Position numbers and translations under genes: made by a program. The notes under the pieces are model-generated. The model did not search any database, had not been told where the DNA came from, and worked only from the letters and a program-made list of their open reading frames with translations. From Akebia trifoliata (lineage: Eukaryota > Streptophyta > Magnoliopsida > Ranunculales > Lardizabalaceae): 64,000 bases of DNA. Each line of letters begins with the position of its first letter. Position 1 is the stretch's first letter. Of this stretch, positions 47,120 through 59,649 are shown in pieces. The stretch is from NCBI GenBank assembly GCA_017979445.1, contig CM030716.1:14589443-14653442 (forward strand), read 5' to 3'.

Positions 47120-47255
47120 TTCCTAACGTGACAGGCTCAGAAATCGTAGATCTATATGTCTTGAGATACACGACTGCATTTTCTCGTAAAAAGTGTATCC
47201 CAAGACGTATAGATCTATAATTTTTGAACTTGTCACGTTCGAAAATTAATTGAGT
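47120..47255. mobile_element. Small palindromic MITE
   Basis: The arms gtgacaggctcagaaatcgt, then agatctatatgtcttgagat and acac pair with gtgtatcccaagacgtatag, then atctataatttttgaacttg and tcac. The gatacac...gtgtatcc core also occurs in 7953-8195 and 28571-28800. The ends were not determined. Confidence 0.7.
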
Positions 47256-47398
47256 ATGGCACCTGGTGAGTCATAGTATCAAGATTCTATTAAAATACGT
47301 AAAAATCTTAAGTGTTGGATATTTTATTTACACAATTGGAATCATGCCTTTACTCCATAGTCATTTTAATATATTATCAAATTCGATCTATATATATT

Positions 47399-47542
47399 AA
47401 AAAATGCTGGAATAACGCAAACGAAGATACAAAGATGATAAAAATAATGTGATCACGAGCATATAACCATTGATTTTTTTTATCCGTATCTCGTGAAAAA
47501 ACATCTACAGTAATGTGCACGTATTTTCCTTTTTGGAAGTAT
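47399..47542 (-). mobile_element. Half copy of a Mutator-type MITE
   Basis: Starts aaaaaatgctggaataacgc (family end GGAAAATGCTGGAATGAC) and carries the inner hairpin (cataaccattg, acatctacagtaatgtgc). It breaks off near the next element, and no GCACGACTC end was found. Confidence 0.6.
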
Positions 47543-47551
47543 TAAAATTAT

Positions 47552-47730
47552 CACTAATGCTCAAGTGATACAAATGGGAATATAGGAATGACACGAATGA
47601 CGTGTTGGTGAGCACATAACCGTAGATGCGTTTTTTTGGTATCTCAGAGAAAAGCATCTAAGGTTATGTGCTTGCCACCACATCATTATATCATCCGTAC
47701 GTTCGCGTTTGCGTCAGCCCAGCACGACTT
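47552..47730 (-). mobile_element. Mutator-type MITE, copy 7
   Basis: The 179-bp element starts CACTAATGCTCAAGTGATAC and ends GCGTCAGCCCAGCACGACTT. Perfect 9-bp duplications TAAAATTAT lie at 47543-47551 and 47731-47739. Inner arms cataaccgtagatgcg and gcatctaaggttatg fold. Confidence 0.88.
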
Positions 47731-47739
47731 TAAAATTAT

Positions 47740-48394
47740 TTTCTTACTAACTTTTTTCAAATTTTAGAGTCGGCTCGTAAGTAGTCTATTTGGGCAGATT
47801 CATTGAACATTTAAACTTAAATTCTTATACGTACCATAGAACAGCTTTTGTAGGCATATAACCGCCCTCACCTACTTCGTAGGAGGAGGAGTAGTAGTAG
47901 TAGTAGTTGTCCCACGTGCATAGCCAGACAATTATTGGTCCATCTAAGCCTCAACCACTGACTCACTACTGTTTGTTTGTGGAAGAAAAGTTTCTCCATT
48001 CTCATTTTTCATTTCATGTGGCATAACATACTATTGACATGTGGTCATCAAGGACGATGGATCAGATGCCAAACGCATGCGTTATCCCTTATTTTAAGAC
48101 AATAAAAGTACTTAGGCCTGTTCACAAAAGCCTGAAACATCTTCCCAACTTGAACATCCTTTTAGCCACTTATACTTGAAAATTTATCAAGCTATGCCAG
48201 ATGTTGATTGATCAGAAAGTAGACCTTGTGGGCCCATGGATTGAAATGTAAGTTTCAAAATGACTTATTGGAGGGCCAATTATGTGATGGGACATTTATA
48301 TCATGCCCATTAGGTTCTTTTTATGAAAAATTGACCCATGCAATTAGTGCCATTTATTTCATCATTGATAATAAGAGTCAAGGGAAAAATCCAA
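47740..48394. other. Intergenic stretch with (AGT)n
   Basis: An aggaggaggagtagtagtag run lies at about 47881-47908. No gene recognised; the frame at 48226-48438 has no domain. Confidence 0.5.
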
Positions 48395-48500
48395 CTAAGC
48401 AATGGGCATGGTTGTCAACTCATCTCTCAAAAAAGTGAGAGGTGTTGAGTTCAAGCCTCCTCGTTTGATCACTCATAAAAATTTATCTATGTTTATTTAA
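48395..48500 (+). mobile_element. Possible tRNA-derived SINE fragment
   Basis: gagttcaagcctc near 48446 resembles a polymerase III B box (ggttcranncc), and gcatggttgtcaac near 48405 weakly resembles an A box at suitable spacing. No tail or target duplication could be confirmed. Confidence 0.3.
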
Positions 48501-48965
48501 TATAAATGATTTATGGGTATTATATGTATCAAAGGAATTTGAGTGTGATATGATACTCTAAGAGTCCAATTGCCTTACCTTTACAAGTCAAGTCTATTAG
48601 TCTGAACTGAAAACCCCATCATAAATGAAAAAGGGATCGAAAGAAAAATTGAGACGAACTTATTTGAAACCTTCTAAGATAAAAACATTAAATGTTTCTT
48701 GGCCAAAGACGAATTTTAATCTTTGTTGAAATCTAAGTGTTTTGTTGAAATAGTCTAAAGTGACAACATTTTGTATGAGTATGCAAGTCAATCAATGTTG
48801 GCTTAATGAGTTGTGAGTTGATCGTCTAAATTGTGAAAATATTTATATTACTATTTTTAAATGATATAAAAGTAAGAAATTTAAAAAGAAATGGCCTGCA
48901 TTTGATAAGGCTTTATTAAAATATAAAATGTTAATTTTGTGTTGAAGATTTATTTTGACTTCACT

Positions 48966-49180
48966 TCAAGGCGGAATCAGGATTTTATTGTAATGGGAGC
49001 AAACTATAGTTAATGGTAAAGTTGAAGAACTTGAAGATGAATGGGTTTGAGGAGAATTCAAAAGTTTTTAGTTGGAAGTTGAGGAAAAGGATATTTAAAG
49101 TCCTTTCAAATTAGTCTATGAGAGAAGGCATAATCAAGAGGTAAAGTCATCTTCAAAAACTGAAAAGACGGGGGGATTCA
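48966..49180. mobile_element. hAT-type MITE relative, truncated
   Basis: From caaggcggaatcagg it follows the reverse complement of 45826-46103 (tttactgtaatggg-like block, ctatagttaatggtaaa, gaagatgaatgggtttgagg). The far end is degraded near gacgggggg. Confidence 0.7.
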
Positions 49181-49740
49181 GTTTTGATGGAGTTAATTTG
49201 AGTTAACAATTTAATATGCTAGAAAACATCGTCTAAGTAATATAGTTATTTCGGTAAATTTATAAAATAATGATCATTATAATAAAATAAAAATATTTAT
49301 TATTATTGTTGTTGTTGTTGTATGTAAGAAAATAGGTTTCAAACATGAGTAATTCCTTGACTTAGTTTATCTACCTCACGCCTAAAGATACAAGGTGTGA
49401 ATAGTTTATATCTTTTGCCTTTGATGGGGTGCCTATGATTTCACTATGATACCCAACTTAGTGAAGGATTCAACATAGTTTCAGATACATTTGCTAGAAA
49501 TTAAGTATGTTACTTTTAATTGTTCTCCCTTTTATAAATTGATTTGAGAAGTCATTTCATTAGTCCCATTTAAGACTTGTGCTTCTTGTAGATTCTCATC
49601 CTTTCTAACATACCTTTCTTGACAAGCAATAGGTGAAAGCACCTCGATCCAAAGGATAGTTCGAGATCCCTTTTGAGATTCTCTTTTTTGGGTTTTTCAG
49701 AGTTTTCGTATAGGTCAAGATCTAAGAACCAAAAGTTAAC
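49181..49740. other. Intergenic stretch
   Basis: A ttattattgttgttgttgtt run lies at about 49300-49320. No gene recognised. Confidence 0.45.
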
Positions 49741-51000
49741 TTCGAATATGAATTTTAGTTGATTTATGGTAAGATCATACATAAGGAGTTTGGAGTCTGG
49801 TATGAAATCTAGAAGGTGTTAGACACCATTCTACTCAACTGCGAAATTAGTCTCTACTATACTTTAATAATTGTCCAATGTGATAAAACTAAATAGACTA
49901 TGGTCAATACTAAATCTAGGGTAAAATCACTCCATCATAATTTTATACACAATTCTAAAACATCAATGTACAAATTAAATTTAAATTATGAAAAAAAAAA
50001 ATTAGTTAATAATTTCCTTCAAGCCAAACCAATTATACAAAAGTGCATTGACATGATTTTTTATTTTTGAAATCTAGTTATCACTATGTTTTGGACTCAC
50101 CACCAGTCAAGTTTTGTAAAATTATTATTATTTTATTTTATAGAAATTGTAGTTGCTTTCTTTCATGAATAAGATACATGTCCAACATTTGCTTTAGGTA
50201 AAAGGGTTCAAATAAAGAGTGAGGAAGGTATTAAACACCCCACTCTTTTCATTTAATGTAGTTATTTTTTTAATTTATTTATTTAAAAATATATATTTTA
50301 ATTATAAAGAATGTGAATACATGATGAAATGTGCATGAAACATGTACCCTTGACTTTGACAAAACAAAATGAAGGCCATCTCATTGATAGAGATGTTCCA
50401 ACCATGTCTTTCCTTAAGAATGCATATATTATCTTGAGAAAGAGATGAAGTTGGCTAGGATGTGAATAGAGTATTCTCATAGGAAGAGAGACCCTTTTCA
50501 CTAATGTCATATAAATGCATGAAAAATCTGCAAATGTAATAGAATGGGTTAGATTTTGGTTAGAAACATGTTAATCACTCCTATATATGGTGGATGACCC
50601 TGTTCTAAAAACTCCTCTGCATGCAATTTTTTTCTTTTTTGCTTATGGATGGTACAATGGTCAATTCCCATGGTTTTCAACATATTTACATAGGTTTTAA
50701 GCACATCTGCCCTTAATTAACAATCTTGTTGAGGGGTATTATGGGGGGTTTCTCATCAAAAGATTGACTCACCAATAGATTTTAAAAAAATGATCCACCA
50801 ATGATAAGTTTCCTTGGATGTTGGGACCCATGAAATCGTGTCAAATCATATAAGTTATGGGAGGACAAAAGAGAGAGTGACATGTATCCACTTTTTTGAA
50901 AAAGACAAATGGCCCATGGGCCAAGTTAACTTGGATTTTGGGCTCTTTGAGGCAAAAAGGGCCAATGGCTATTTTATGCCCTTTTTGGGACGTTCTTAAG
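49741..51000 (+). mobile_element. Decayed Tat/Ogre-type LTR remnant
   Basis: Recognisable pieces in order are gaaggtgttagacacc (about 49810), ttggactcaccacca (about 50092), gaggaaggtattaaacaccc (about 50220) and gtgacatgtatccac (about 50876). These parallel ggagtcgccacc, ggaaggtgttaagcacccc and gtgacatgtgtaaagg in the LTR at 40516-42553. Borders are not definable. Confidence 0.5.
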
Positions 51001-51762
51001 GCATATTCTTTAATCGGGCTTGCACAATTTGAGGTATCTTTAAAGAGTAATTCAAGTCAACCTTATTAACTCAAGTGCACTTTGGTGATCATGATTAGTC
51101 TCAATTCAACTCCATAAAGATATCAAAAATCATGGGATAATCAATAACACCCAACAAGCCCGCAACACACCAATGTTAACATCAACCCCACAAGTCATTA
51201 ACTTTGATAATGACAAAGTTGGGCTTCCAGAATAATTTGGCAAAGGAAAGTTCATAAAAAGTCAATAAAATAGGGAAAACATCTGATAATTTAAAATGTA
51301 AAAATATATTTTTTAAGTATAAATTTAAAAAGAAAAACTGTGTTTTATATATTAAGTAATAAAATAATACTTAAAATGCTAAAAATAATAAAAATGGGTG
51401 ATTTTGTTTTGAAAAAAAAATGTCGGTTAAATAAAGATTAATCATTAGTTTTTGAAAAATCAATGATTTTATTTTCAAAAAATCATCAATTGTTTGAAAT
51501 AATCACGATTTTAGTGGTAATTATTAAATTCATGATTTTAATTTTTCAAAAAATCACTGATTTTTGTTACTATCATTAAAATCACTCCCGACGACGAATC
51601 TTACTTCAACACAAGTATAATAGTCCAAAAAAACCCAATTTTTTGTACATATAACAACTCAAAGAAAACTAGAGTTTTTGGGCACATAGTAGCCCAAAAA
51701 ATATGATCTTTTGGGCAAATTAGGCATGTACTACAATTCCAACCAAAGAATTATGATCGTGA
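51001..51762. other. Intergenic stretch, nothing recognised
   Basis: AT-rich, with repeated tttttgaaaaatca-like blocks at 51450-51560 in both orientations. No gene. Confidence 0.45.
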
Positions 51763-51770
51763 ACAAAGAT

Positions 51771-52400
51771 CTAGGGGTATCAATGGGTACCAATGTAACC
51801 AAAATCAAAACCATAAACCCCCGTTCTGGTTCCCTTTTTATTTGAACCGGTTAGTGTCGAGTCTAAAATGGAACCAAGTCAATAGGAACCAAAATCATTA
51901 GGTTCTATCCGGTGGTTACCTAGAACCAATTTATTTGGTCATTCTTTCATATTATAGATGATATTAATATTTTAATATTTAAAACTAAAACATTTTACAT
52001 AAAAGTTCTTCAATTTTTTTAATATAAGCTATGTATTGGAGTTAAAAATGGGCCATCTCTTCTAAATGTTTATTAATTTTAATAAAAATAAAATTTAATT
52101 TTTGAAAAAATCATTAACTCTTATTTTGTAGATCAAATTGTAATTAAGTTGACACCTTTATAAATTACATGTTAATTTTTTGAAAGGAAAATATTTTATA
52201 ATGATTTGAAATACTTTTCTTCTCATGTGATTCTTGAGAATCAGATCTGAGGAGTACTTACATTTCTTATTGGTCTGATTCATGTTCCACTTGCTTTTGA
52301 ATCGACCAAAACAAACAAGATCTGGAATCAAGACAATGTAATGGTTTCGATTTCAAATAACTTAGGAACTGAACCAAAACTGAACAATTGACACCCCTAC
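51771..52400. mobile_element. hAT-type MITE, TAGGGGTGTCAA termini
   Basis: The left end taggggtatcaatgggtacc pairs with the right end caattgacacccct. The interior has ggttccc, aaccggtta and gaaccaaaa blocks in both orientations, as in 8221-8743. No target duplication is visible. The right side abuts the next LTR at 52401. Confidence 0.6.
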
Positions 52401-55110
52401 TATAACGTCCTCAAATCCTAGTACAAATCCCCATGATCCTGTGCTATAATCCAAAACACTAAATAACACTCTCCATAGCTGCTAATAACATAAATAGTCA
52501 ACATGAAATTAAGATGATAATATCATAGTGAAAATATAGTAAAATTGACCTATAAGCATGACAAAATACGCACAAAGTATCTGAGTACACGAGTACTCAA
52601 ATATTAAACTCAAACAATGATAGTAGAAAAAATGGCATAACATCACTAGTATACGGGAACCCTCTCACTAACATCAAATCATAACCTCTCACAACTAGAA
52701 TAATACAAATAGTTCCAACGCTCGCTTGGTAATGGACTCTAATAATTCGTGTGTCCTAATAGCTACATCTCCTGTAGAGGCTTTTCAAGGTGCTCCTCAA
52801 CTAAGAGTGGATCTACAACTGAAATGGTAGGGTAAGTAATTGAGCAGTTACCTAACAGGTAAATAACTATCTCAAACTAATAGTCCTCTAGGTGTGAAAT
52901 AATCTATTATTCTAAAGCATTTGAAATTATATGCGGGGTTTTTCAGTATAAATAGAAGTAAAATTATTAAAAGTAATGTTCCAAACATAGGTAAATTCAT
53001 AATTTATAAATAATTCAATTACAATTCGCATGACATTTTTAACAGAACTAAATACAAACAATGGTAGTGTAGTTGATAAGAGTGTTAAAAATCACAACTG
53101 GATACCTCCCGGTTAGGATCTGATTGTCCTAGACTTTACCTGTGTGAAACCCCACTATTAGTTCATAATTGATAGAACGGAACCCCCTAGATCTCATTTG
53201 TGATGCTACTCTCCCATACTACATTAGGAGTTTACCATCCCAATTGCATATCCTTAGATAATATGTCACTCTAGAAATGACATGACAAACTGTCCCTTTA
53301 GGCATTCATAGATTCTTTAATAGATCCCAAAATAATTACATATATATATTTTTCTTTTTAAAAATAAAATATAAATTAACATTATTAGTGTGTGAATAGA
53401 TATCTAGTTCCCTACCATGCAACCGCCTAACACAACAAACATAAAAAATAATCACATTCTCATTGTTCGTACATAAAAGTAAATAAACATGCAACATCAT
53501 CCCACGATAACTGAAAATAAGTATTGACCCTGGATATCCGTCAACACATGTATAAAAAAAAGTCTATACTTTCATTTATGAAAGATAGGCATCCTACTTA
53601 CAATATTATTTTTTGGAACTTTAACATTCAAATCATTTTCTTTTCTAATTCAAGCAATCTTGTACGCCCTTTTGAAATATAGCTTACAATAAACTTTGAG
53701 ATCAACAAGTTGCACATCATCTAGAACTGATTGCATTCCAATATAAAAAGAAATTACTTATTTTTTACCTTTAAAAATAAAATATTGATCCCATCCCTAC
53801 TTATTACATTTTACAAAAAATAATTACACCAATACTGAACATAAATAATCCATCATTGGCAAGAGTTCTTATAGATTTTTATTCTACTCATAGATCATGA
53901 AGCTTTGAAATTGAATTTATAATTTATCAAGCTTTGATGTAGTGGTTACTCTATGATTTTTCAAGGTGAAGAAAAATAATGCAACTTTTTATTTTACAGT
54001 GCGATCCTAACTATGTAGTTCAAGTGATTTTTTTTTTTTTTTAAAAGGAGTTCAACTAGTCGGTCTCTAAATTTTAAATACTAAAATTTTTTGAGGAACA
54101 TTATCCAAAATGATTAAAAAAAAAAAAAAAAGGGCTTCTAAGGTGATTCACATAAGGTTAAGTGACCAACACAAGTTCGAGTGATCGAAACCAAGAAATG
54201 CTGAATTTTGCATTTTTGTACATGGGACTCTCGGTGGGTCTACCGAGGTGGCAGATAGGTTGATCGAATCCAAGAGTTGCTCACTTTTCACTATTTCATG
54301 AGATGACTGGTTGATCAACCGAGGTGGTAGGCAAGTTGATCGAGGTTTTTGGGTTGACCAAACCTAAGATGAGTGCATTTTGTACTTATTCATAAGGCGA
54401 TGGGTAGGTCAATTGAGCAAAAAAATTTGTTACCTTCCTCTACGATTTTTGCCCTGAAGTCACCCAACTCTCCAAAAAATCAATTTCAAAATAAGATCCA
54501 AAAAGAAACATACCGAACATCTAATTAAAAACGAGAATTTTATAAAAGGTACATTTTTCCACCTAATTTAAAAAAAAAAAAAATATAGGGTTTTGAATTG
54601 AAAACTACAATACATTGAAAGTTATGACTATTTGGAAGATCTAGAAGTTCCTTATCTTAGATCCAAGTTATAAGGTCCATGAAGAACGTGAGAAATTGAG
54701 TTGGTCAAAGGTCCCCTCTTAAATGCAGTCGAAGCTCTAAATCTTCATTCCTCTTGAAGCTTACAACGAGCCGACCGATTCTCTCTTCTATGTTGAAACC
54801 TACAGAAACTCTACGTAGATGATAACCAGGGTAGATGGTGGAAATGAGACTTGGGTTTTTTTCTCTAGGATTTGTTCTTCAAAGAAGAAACAAAAATCTA
54901 TAAATTTTATCTAATTTTAGTATTTATAGTGACTTAAGAACGTAAGGTTTATTTTCAACTTGTTTTCTTTTATTTAAAAATGCTATGTCCCAAGTTCCGA
55001 TTTTAACGAACTTATAGTCTATTTTGGGTCATTTTTCAGTACGGACCAAATGGTATTATCAGATTTATCAAAATCAAATCTTCAATCCTAAAAAAATATT
55101 TGAAATGTTA
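52401..55110 (-). mobile_element. Gypsy (Tekay-type) LTR on the reverse strand, about 2.7 kb
   Basis: Reverse-complement similarity to the 35004-38153 and 38541-39965 LTRs is clear: ggaaccccctagatctc, aatgacatgacaaactgtcc, catagattctttaatagatc and tagatatctagttccctacc. The left end tataacgtcc would be tgtaacgtcc if intact. Flanks cctac (52396-52400) and cctct (55111-55115) may be a decayed 5-bp duplication, which would make it a solo LTR. Confidence 0.65.
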
Positions 55111-55725
55111 CCTCTTAGAATGTGGTAGATTGTTGATTATGGCGGAGAGTTCTCTCGAAAATCTAGTAGTAAGCAAACCTCTCACGATGTTCTTAATTTG
55201 ATGTTCGCCTTTAGATCTACTTTCGAACTTGATGATGAGAATTTCTTTGTTTGATTTGAGAGTATCATCTACGATTTGGTCGATTTGTAGGTCTTCTTGA
55301 GTACTTTTTTGGTTGTAAATTGGAGCCTAAGGCACGAGTATTAAGTTGGGGCCTTGATTTTAAGGTTTTGTAGATGTTTTGGGGGAATTTTGTTGGTTTT
55401 CTCCCTAGGTTACTGATAGTATCCGAATTTGGGTGTAGGTTCTTAAACGTTTAATGAAACATACCACCAGACACCATTTTTATGACATGGGAATGAGACA
55501 CAGTTGTAGACACCCTTCTTTCACTGGCTTGATTGATCAACTAATCAACTCAATTGTTGCGATTCCCAATGATGGTAATGTTTTAAGAGCTTTTGTTTGT
55601 CTCTTAATATGTTCTAAAGATCGGAAGAAATATTCTACATAGAAGATATCTTAAAAACCACACTACACAAGGAAATTGTGACTCAAAACATAGAAATCAT
55701 CATTATAGGACTAAAAGAAGATTTT
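55111..55725. other. Intergenic stretch, nothing recognised
   Basis: No domain in any frame. Possibly the target into which the LTR at 52401 inserted. Confidence 0.45.
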
Positions 55726-56000
55726 ACGGGAAATTTTTTTTAAAATTATAAAAATACCCTTGACACAAAAAACATCTCTAAAGACTACGTCACTCTAAGG
55801 AAAAATTTTCGAACACATAAAATAATAACTCAAGACAAATTAAATTATTTCATCATTTTTTTACCAAATTTGATCAAATTACGAAAATACTCATATAGAC
55901 TACATCACACTTATGAAAATCACTTTGAAATATGAAATGACAAATCTTAAACCAAATAAAAAATTTCATCAATTTTCACAAAATTATCAAAATGTCCTTG
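55726..56000. repeat. Degenerate tandem repeat, roughly 120-bp period
   Basis: The pattern aaattanaaaaata, ctacntcac and aaaat(c/t)..tt recurs about 2.3 times (55740, 55875 and 55980). It is strongly diverged. Confidence 0.55.
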
Positions 56001-56460
56001 GTGGGGCACCCATTTTATACCAAAAATCACGAATGACATTAACTGACATTTCCAATGAATTCTTGGTGATAATTTGGGTTTGAAATGTCCCACAATGTTG
56101 AAAAATGGCCTATGAAACCAACTTTAAGAGCATTAATAAATTTTAAGTGAAATCTTAATAAATTTTAATCAAATTAAAATATTATTAATTAAGATTGTGA
56201 GCCCAATTCCATGTGTTGGCTCATTCACTTTGGTGGAGCCCACTAAATAATTAATTAAAAGACCCTCCACTCAAGAATACCAAATAATTAATTAAAGCAC
56301 CCTCCATGTGGGTCTCAAGAATTTAAAAGATTCTAATTTTTATTCTCATGTAATTTAATTTAAAATCTAATAAAAATGAAATGAGAGAGAAGTTTTATCT
56401 AAAATAAAAAAGAGATAAGCTTTATCTAAAAAGATAATTCCTGATCTACCTCAAAGCTTA

Positions 56461-56491
56461 TAAAAATAAAAATAAAAATAAAAATAAAAAA
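56461..56491. repeat. (AAAAAT)n microsatellite
   Basis: About five copies of aaaaat followed by an A-run. Confidence 0.9.
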
Positions 56492-56513
56492 ACTGTATAA
56501 TTAGGCAACTCTA

Positions 56514-56640
56514 ACAATGACACTTTTCTATATGGCATGCAGCCCAATGTATTAGTTTTCCAATAAACACGTGCCACATAGACATCATATTTTTGCTATA
56601 GGAATGAAACACCGTTCTGGATCGTGACTCTTCAATTATA
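56514..56640. repeat. Inverted copy of the 42898-43030 repeat
   Basis: tatatggcatgcagcccaat, ccaataaacacgtgccacat and agacatcat are the reverse complement of blocks at 42945-43010. Confidence 0.65.
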
Positions 56641-57589
56641 TCATTGCAAGGTGTAAAGGTTTTATTGTAACAACCAAAGGTTCTTTTTGTCGTGCCCCAA
56701 ATTTTGGAATCCATTACTCGGCCCACGTCTTATGACCAACCCACAAACTAAAAACCAAGAGTGAGATGAAAAATAGCCCATAAATGCTTCATAAGTCGAT
56801 TCACATGATTGACTCAACTAAACAACTAAGTTTGACTCTAGGAAAATTGGGGTTTTTTCACAAGAAACAATTTAATTTAAAATGTAACAAAGTAAATTTT
56901 CATAGAAAAATCACTTCCAAGGATTCTATAAAATATTTTTCTTAAGATCTATAGTAAGTCTTGAAAGATAAAAAACTAACAAGGATCAACAGATCTTAAA
57001 AATGAGTTGTTGCAACTAACATTGCAGCGTTGGAAACTTCTACGGAGTTTTACAAAATGGTCAATTGATATGAAATGAAGGCATGAAAATACTTTTTTTT
57101 TTTTTTCCGATTTGAGTAGAAACCAGATTGGCCTAAAAAAAGGGAAAATGGGCCATAATTCAGATCACATATTTGGACAACGCAAAAATTCATTTTAGAC
57201 TTTTACACCTTTGCATGACCATAAATAAATTTAGAAAATACTAAAAATACAAGATCAATTTTTTTTTTAATTTAAAAAATTAATCGATCTTCATTAGAAA
57301 AATAAGAAAACATGTTAACGAAACTGGTTTGGATGAATGTCACCACAACAAAATAATAAGCAATTTCTCATTTGAAATTTCAGTTAAAAATACCAAACAT
57401 CTAAATTTTAATTTGAGATTTTTTGGGGGAATCTTGTGGGTCTGATGAGAAAATCAACATGGATTGTAATTCAAATAAAAGAAAATGTGGTGTCGTTGAG
57501 GACTTAACATTGCTTCAAAGAAAACACATTTACACTCCTTGTTCACTTTAGGGTCAAACACCAAAGGACTTCCATCCCTTTCTTAAAAC
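56641..57589. other. Intergenic stretch, possible LTR start
   Basis: tgtcgtgccccaaattttgg at 56687 resembles the start of some plant LTRs (tgtcrcgccccaaat), but I could find no matching end or duplication. No gene. Confidence 0.35.
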
Positions 57590-57883
57590 AAAACGTTGAG
57601 ATATTTACGAAACGTGATCGACTTTTTACTAATTTACATTCCGGCTCACTGTTCATTTTAATTACCAAAATGTTGATGGTAACATTATCGAAGGTTTTTA
57701 AGTGACAATTCGCATGTTTCATTATTTTTAACGAGAACGTCACTATACAAACCAACGAGTTTGGCACTTAAAAACACATGTGATTTTGCATGATTGTGTT
57801 TTGGTAATTAAAATGAACATTGAGTCAGAGTCGTAAATTCGTCAAAAGTTGGTCACGAAATGGTAATTTACCTCAAAACATTT
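57590..57883. mobile_element. Palindromic MITE, about 80-bp arms
   Basis: The left arm (57590-57672, with tgttcattttaattaccaaa) pairs with the right arm (57798-57883, with ttttggtaattaaaatgaac). The arms also share acgaaacgtga/tcacgaaatgg and cgttgagatat/aacatttcaag pairs. No target duplication was determined. Confidence 0.8.
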
Positions 57884-58331
57884 CAAGATAACAACATGCA
57901 AATGCCACATCATTACATGAATCAATATCAACATAATCAAAATTATTTTTTATTATATAAATTTTACTAACATATTTATTTGGATCTATCAAAGTGTACA
58001 GAGGACCTAGCTTAATCTTTTACTTTTCTCTGATGTGTCAAAGCCGTGGTTGAAGTATTTTGATAACAAATATTTTAGCCTTGACAATGTTTCCATTTGA
58101 ACTATCCTTACCTTGAGTTTTCGGTTGTAATGTGAAGACAAAGAAAATATATATATATATATAAAGCAGAATTCCCTCATCTCATTTACAATAACTAACA
58201 ACATGACCCACTACTGGACTCCAACAACACACGACCCGCTACTGACCCATTACTAATAACCAACTTTCCATACAATCTCTCATTCTTGCTAAATAATTCA
58301 GCAACTCCTATTTTATCTCAACAGACTAATA
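57884..58331. other. Intergenic stretch
   Basis: Contains an (AT)n run at about 58149-58162. No gene recognised. Confidence 0.5.
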
Positions 58332-59027
58332 TGTTGAAAATTGAGCACAAAACTTGATTTTTTTTTAAGAAACTAATAAAAAATTATAATCCCCGATTAA
58401 ATCAACTTGGCTAAGAAGCGCATAAACGCTTTTTGAAGATAGTCGAAGTCTCTCGTTTGTGTAAAGGAATACGACAACACTATCTCCGGGATTCAACCTA
58501 ACTTGGACTCGATTCTGTTCCTCTACAAGTTTGCATTACTTGGTAGGAGACCAAAAGAAAGATGAAGAAAAATAAAAAAAATTCTCATAAAAGTAGAGTG
58601 AAATTGAGAGATGTGAGAAAATTGAGTGAGTTGTAAAAATCAATGGAATTAGGGGTTTATATAGTGGTGGAGATGAACTTGGGGAAATGTATCATAATTA
58701 ATTGATACATGCCCTACAAATCCTTCTAACTAAGGTGCATTGTACATGTATTTATTAAATACATATCCCAAAATACCTTCCAACCTTAGGTTTTTCTTTA
58801 ATTTTATTCATCTAGAATTAATGAATGAACCTTGATCTATGAACCAAAATAAATGCCATGAACCTTGATTAATTTATCTAGGTCCATTAATTTGGGTTCA
58901 TGAATTTAAGTTTGAACTAGATACAATAAATATTTTTTATTCATTTCTACGCACTAACATCCCCTTTGGAAAGAAAATTAAAACTCAATTTAATGTTAAA
59001 TTTGTTTACCTAAATCATAACCCAACA
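58332..59027 (-). mobile_element. 3' LTR of a Ty1/copia element, reverse strand
   Basis: On the minus strand it starts TGTTGGGTTATG directly after a polypurine tract and ends TTTTCAACA, 696 bp in all. A promoter-like ctatataaacccc lies at about 58655-58668. It belongs with the pol remnant at 60590-61556. Confidence 0.82.
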
Positions 59028-59038
59028 AACCCCCACTT
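59028..59038 (-). other. Polypurine tract of the copia element
   Basis: aagtgggggtt on the minus strand, directly before the LTR start. This is the usual plus-strand primer of plant copia elements. Confidence 0.85.
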
Positions 59039-59645
59039 GATTTAAAATATATATATTTAGAAATGTTAAAATGGGCATCTTAAAAAGTCATGTGTATTAA
59101 TGAAAGTGTCTTGAGGACTTGAACTTCCATTTAGTACAAACTAATTAAGGTTCATCCGAGAATGTAGTGAATATATGTCTTGAACTATCAAATTCAAAAG
59201 GACAAACTAGACTTTGTCGTCACACACTCCTTTCAGAGGTATTTGTATACTGAAGCTCTGCATATTTTAGTATGTGTCAAATCCCAATTCGTTGTGCGCT
59301 CTAGAGATTGCCTGTATTCTCATAAGAAGTGACCAGCTTCTATGCACAAAAAGACGAACCATTAAGAGCATTTCTTGCAACACTCTGACCTGAATAAATT
59401 CATGTACGCATTAAGAGAATTATTTAAATTCTCAACCTTAATACAACACAAGAGATCATTTGTAAAATTAACATCTACAAGAAATCCCACTACTACATCA
59501 TAAGAATGGACTTGCCTTATGTCATTAATAAAATGTAGTGTATATAAAGAAATTAAAATTTTAGGGATTTTTTCTCTTTGAACTTGAGAAAATTCTTTAA
59601 GTAGGGTTACCACCATGTTTAATGTTATTACAGGTTATTCAGTCT
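59039..59645 (-). mobile_element. Copia 3' untranslated internal region
   Basis: Lies between the pol remnant (interrupted by a MITE) and the polypurine tract. The 84-codon minus-strand frame at 59362-59616 has no domain and is probably incidental. Confidence 0.5.
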
Positions 59646-59649
59646 TATT

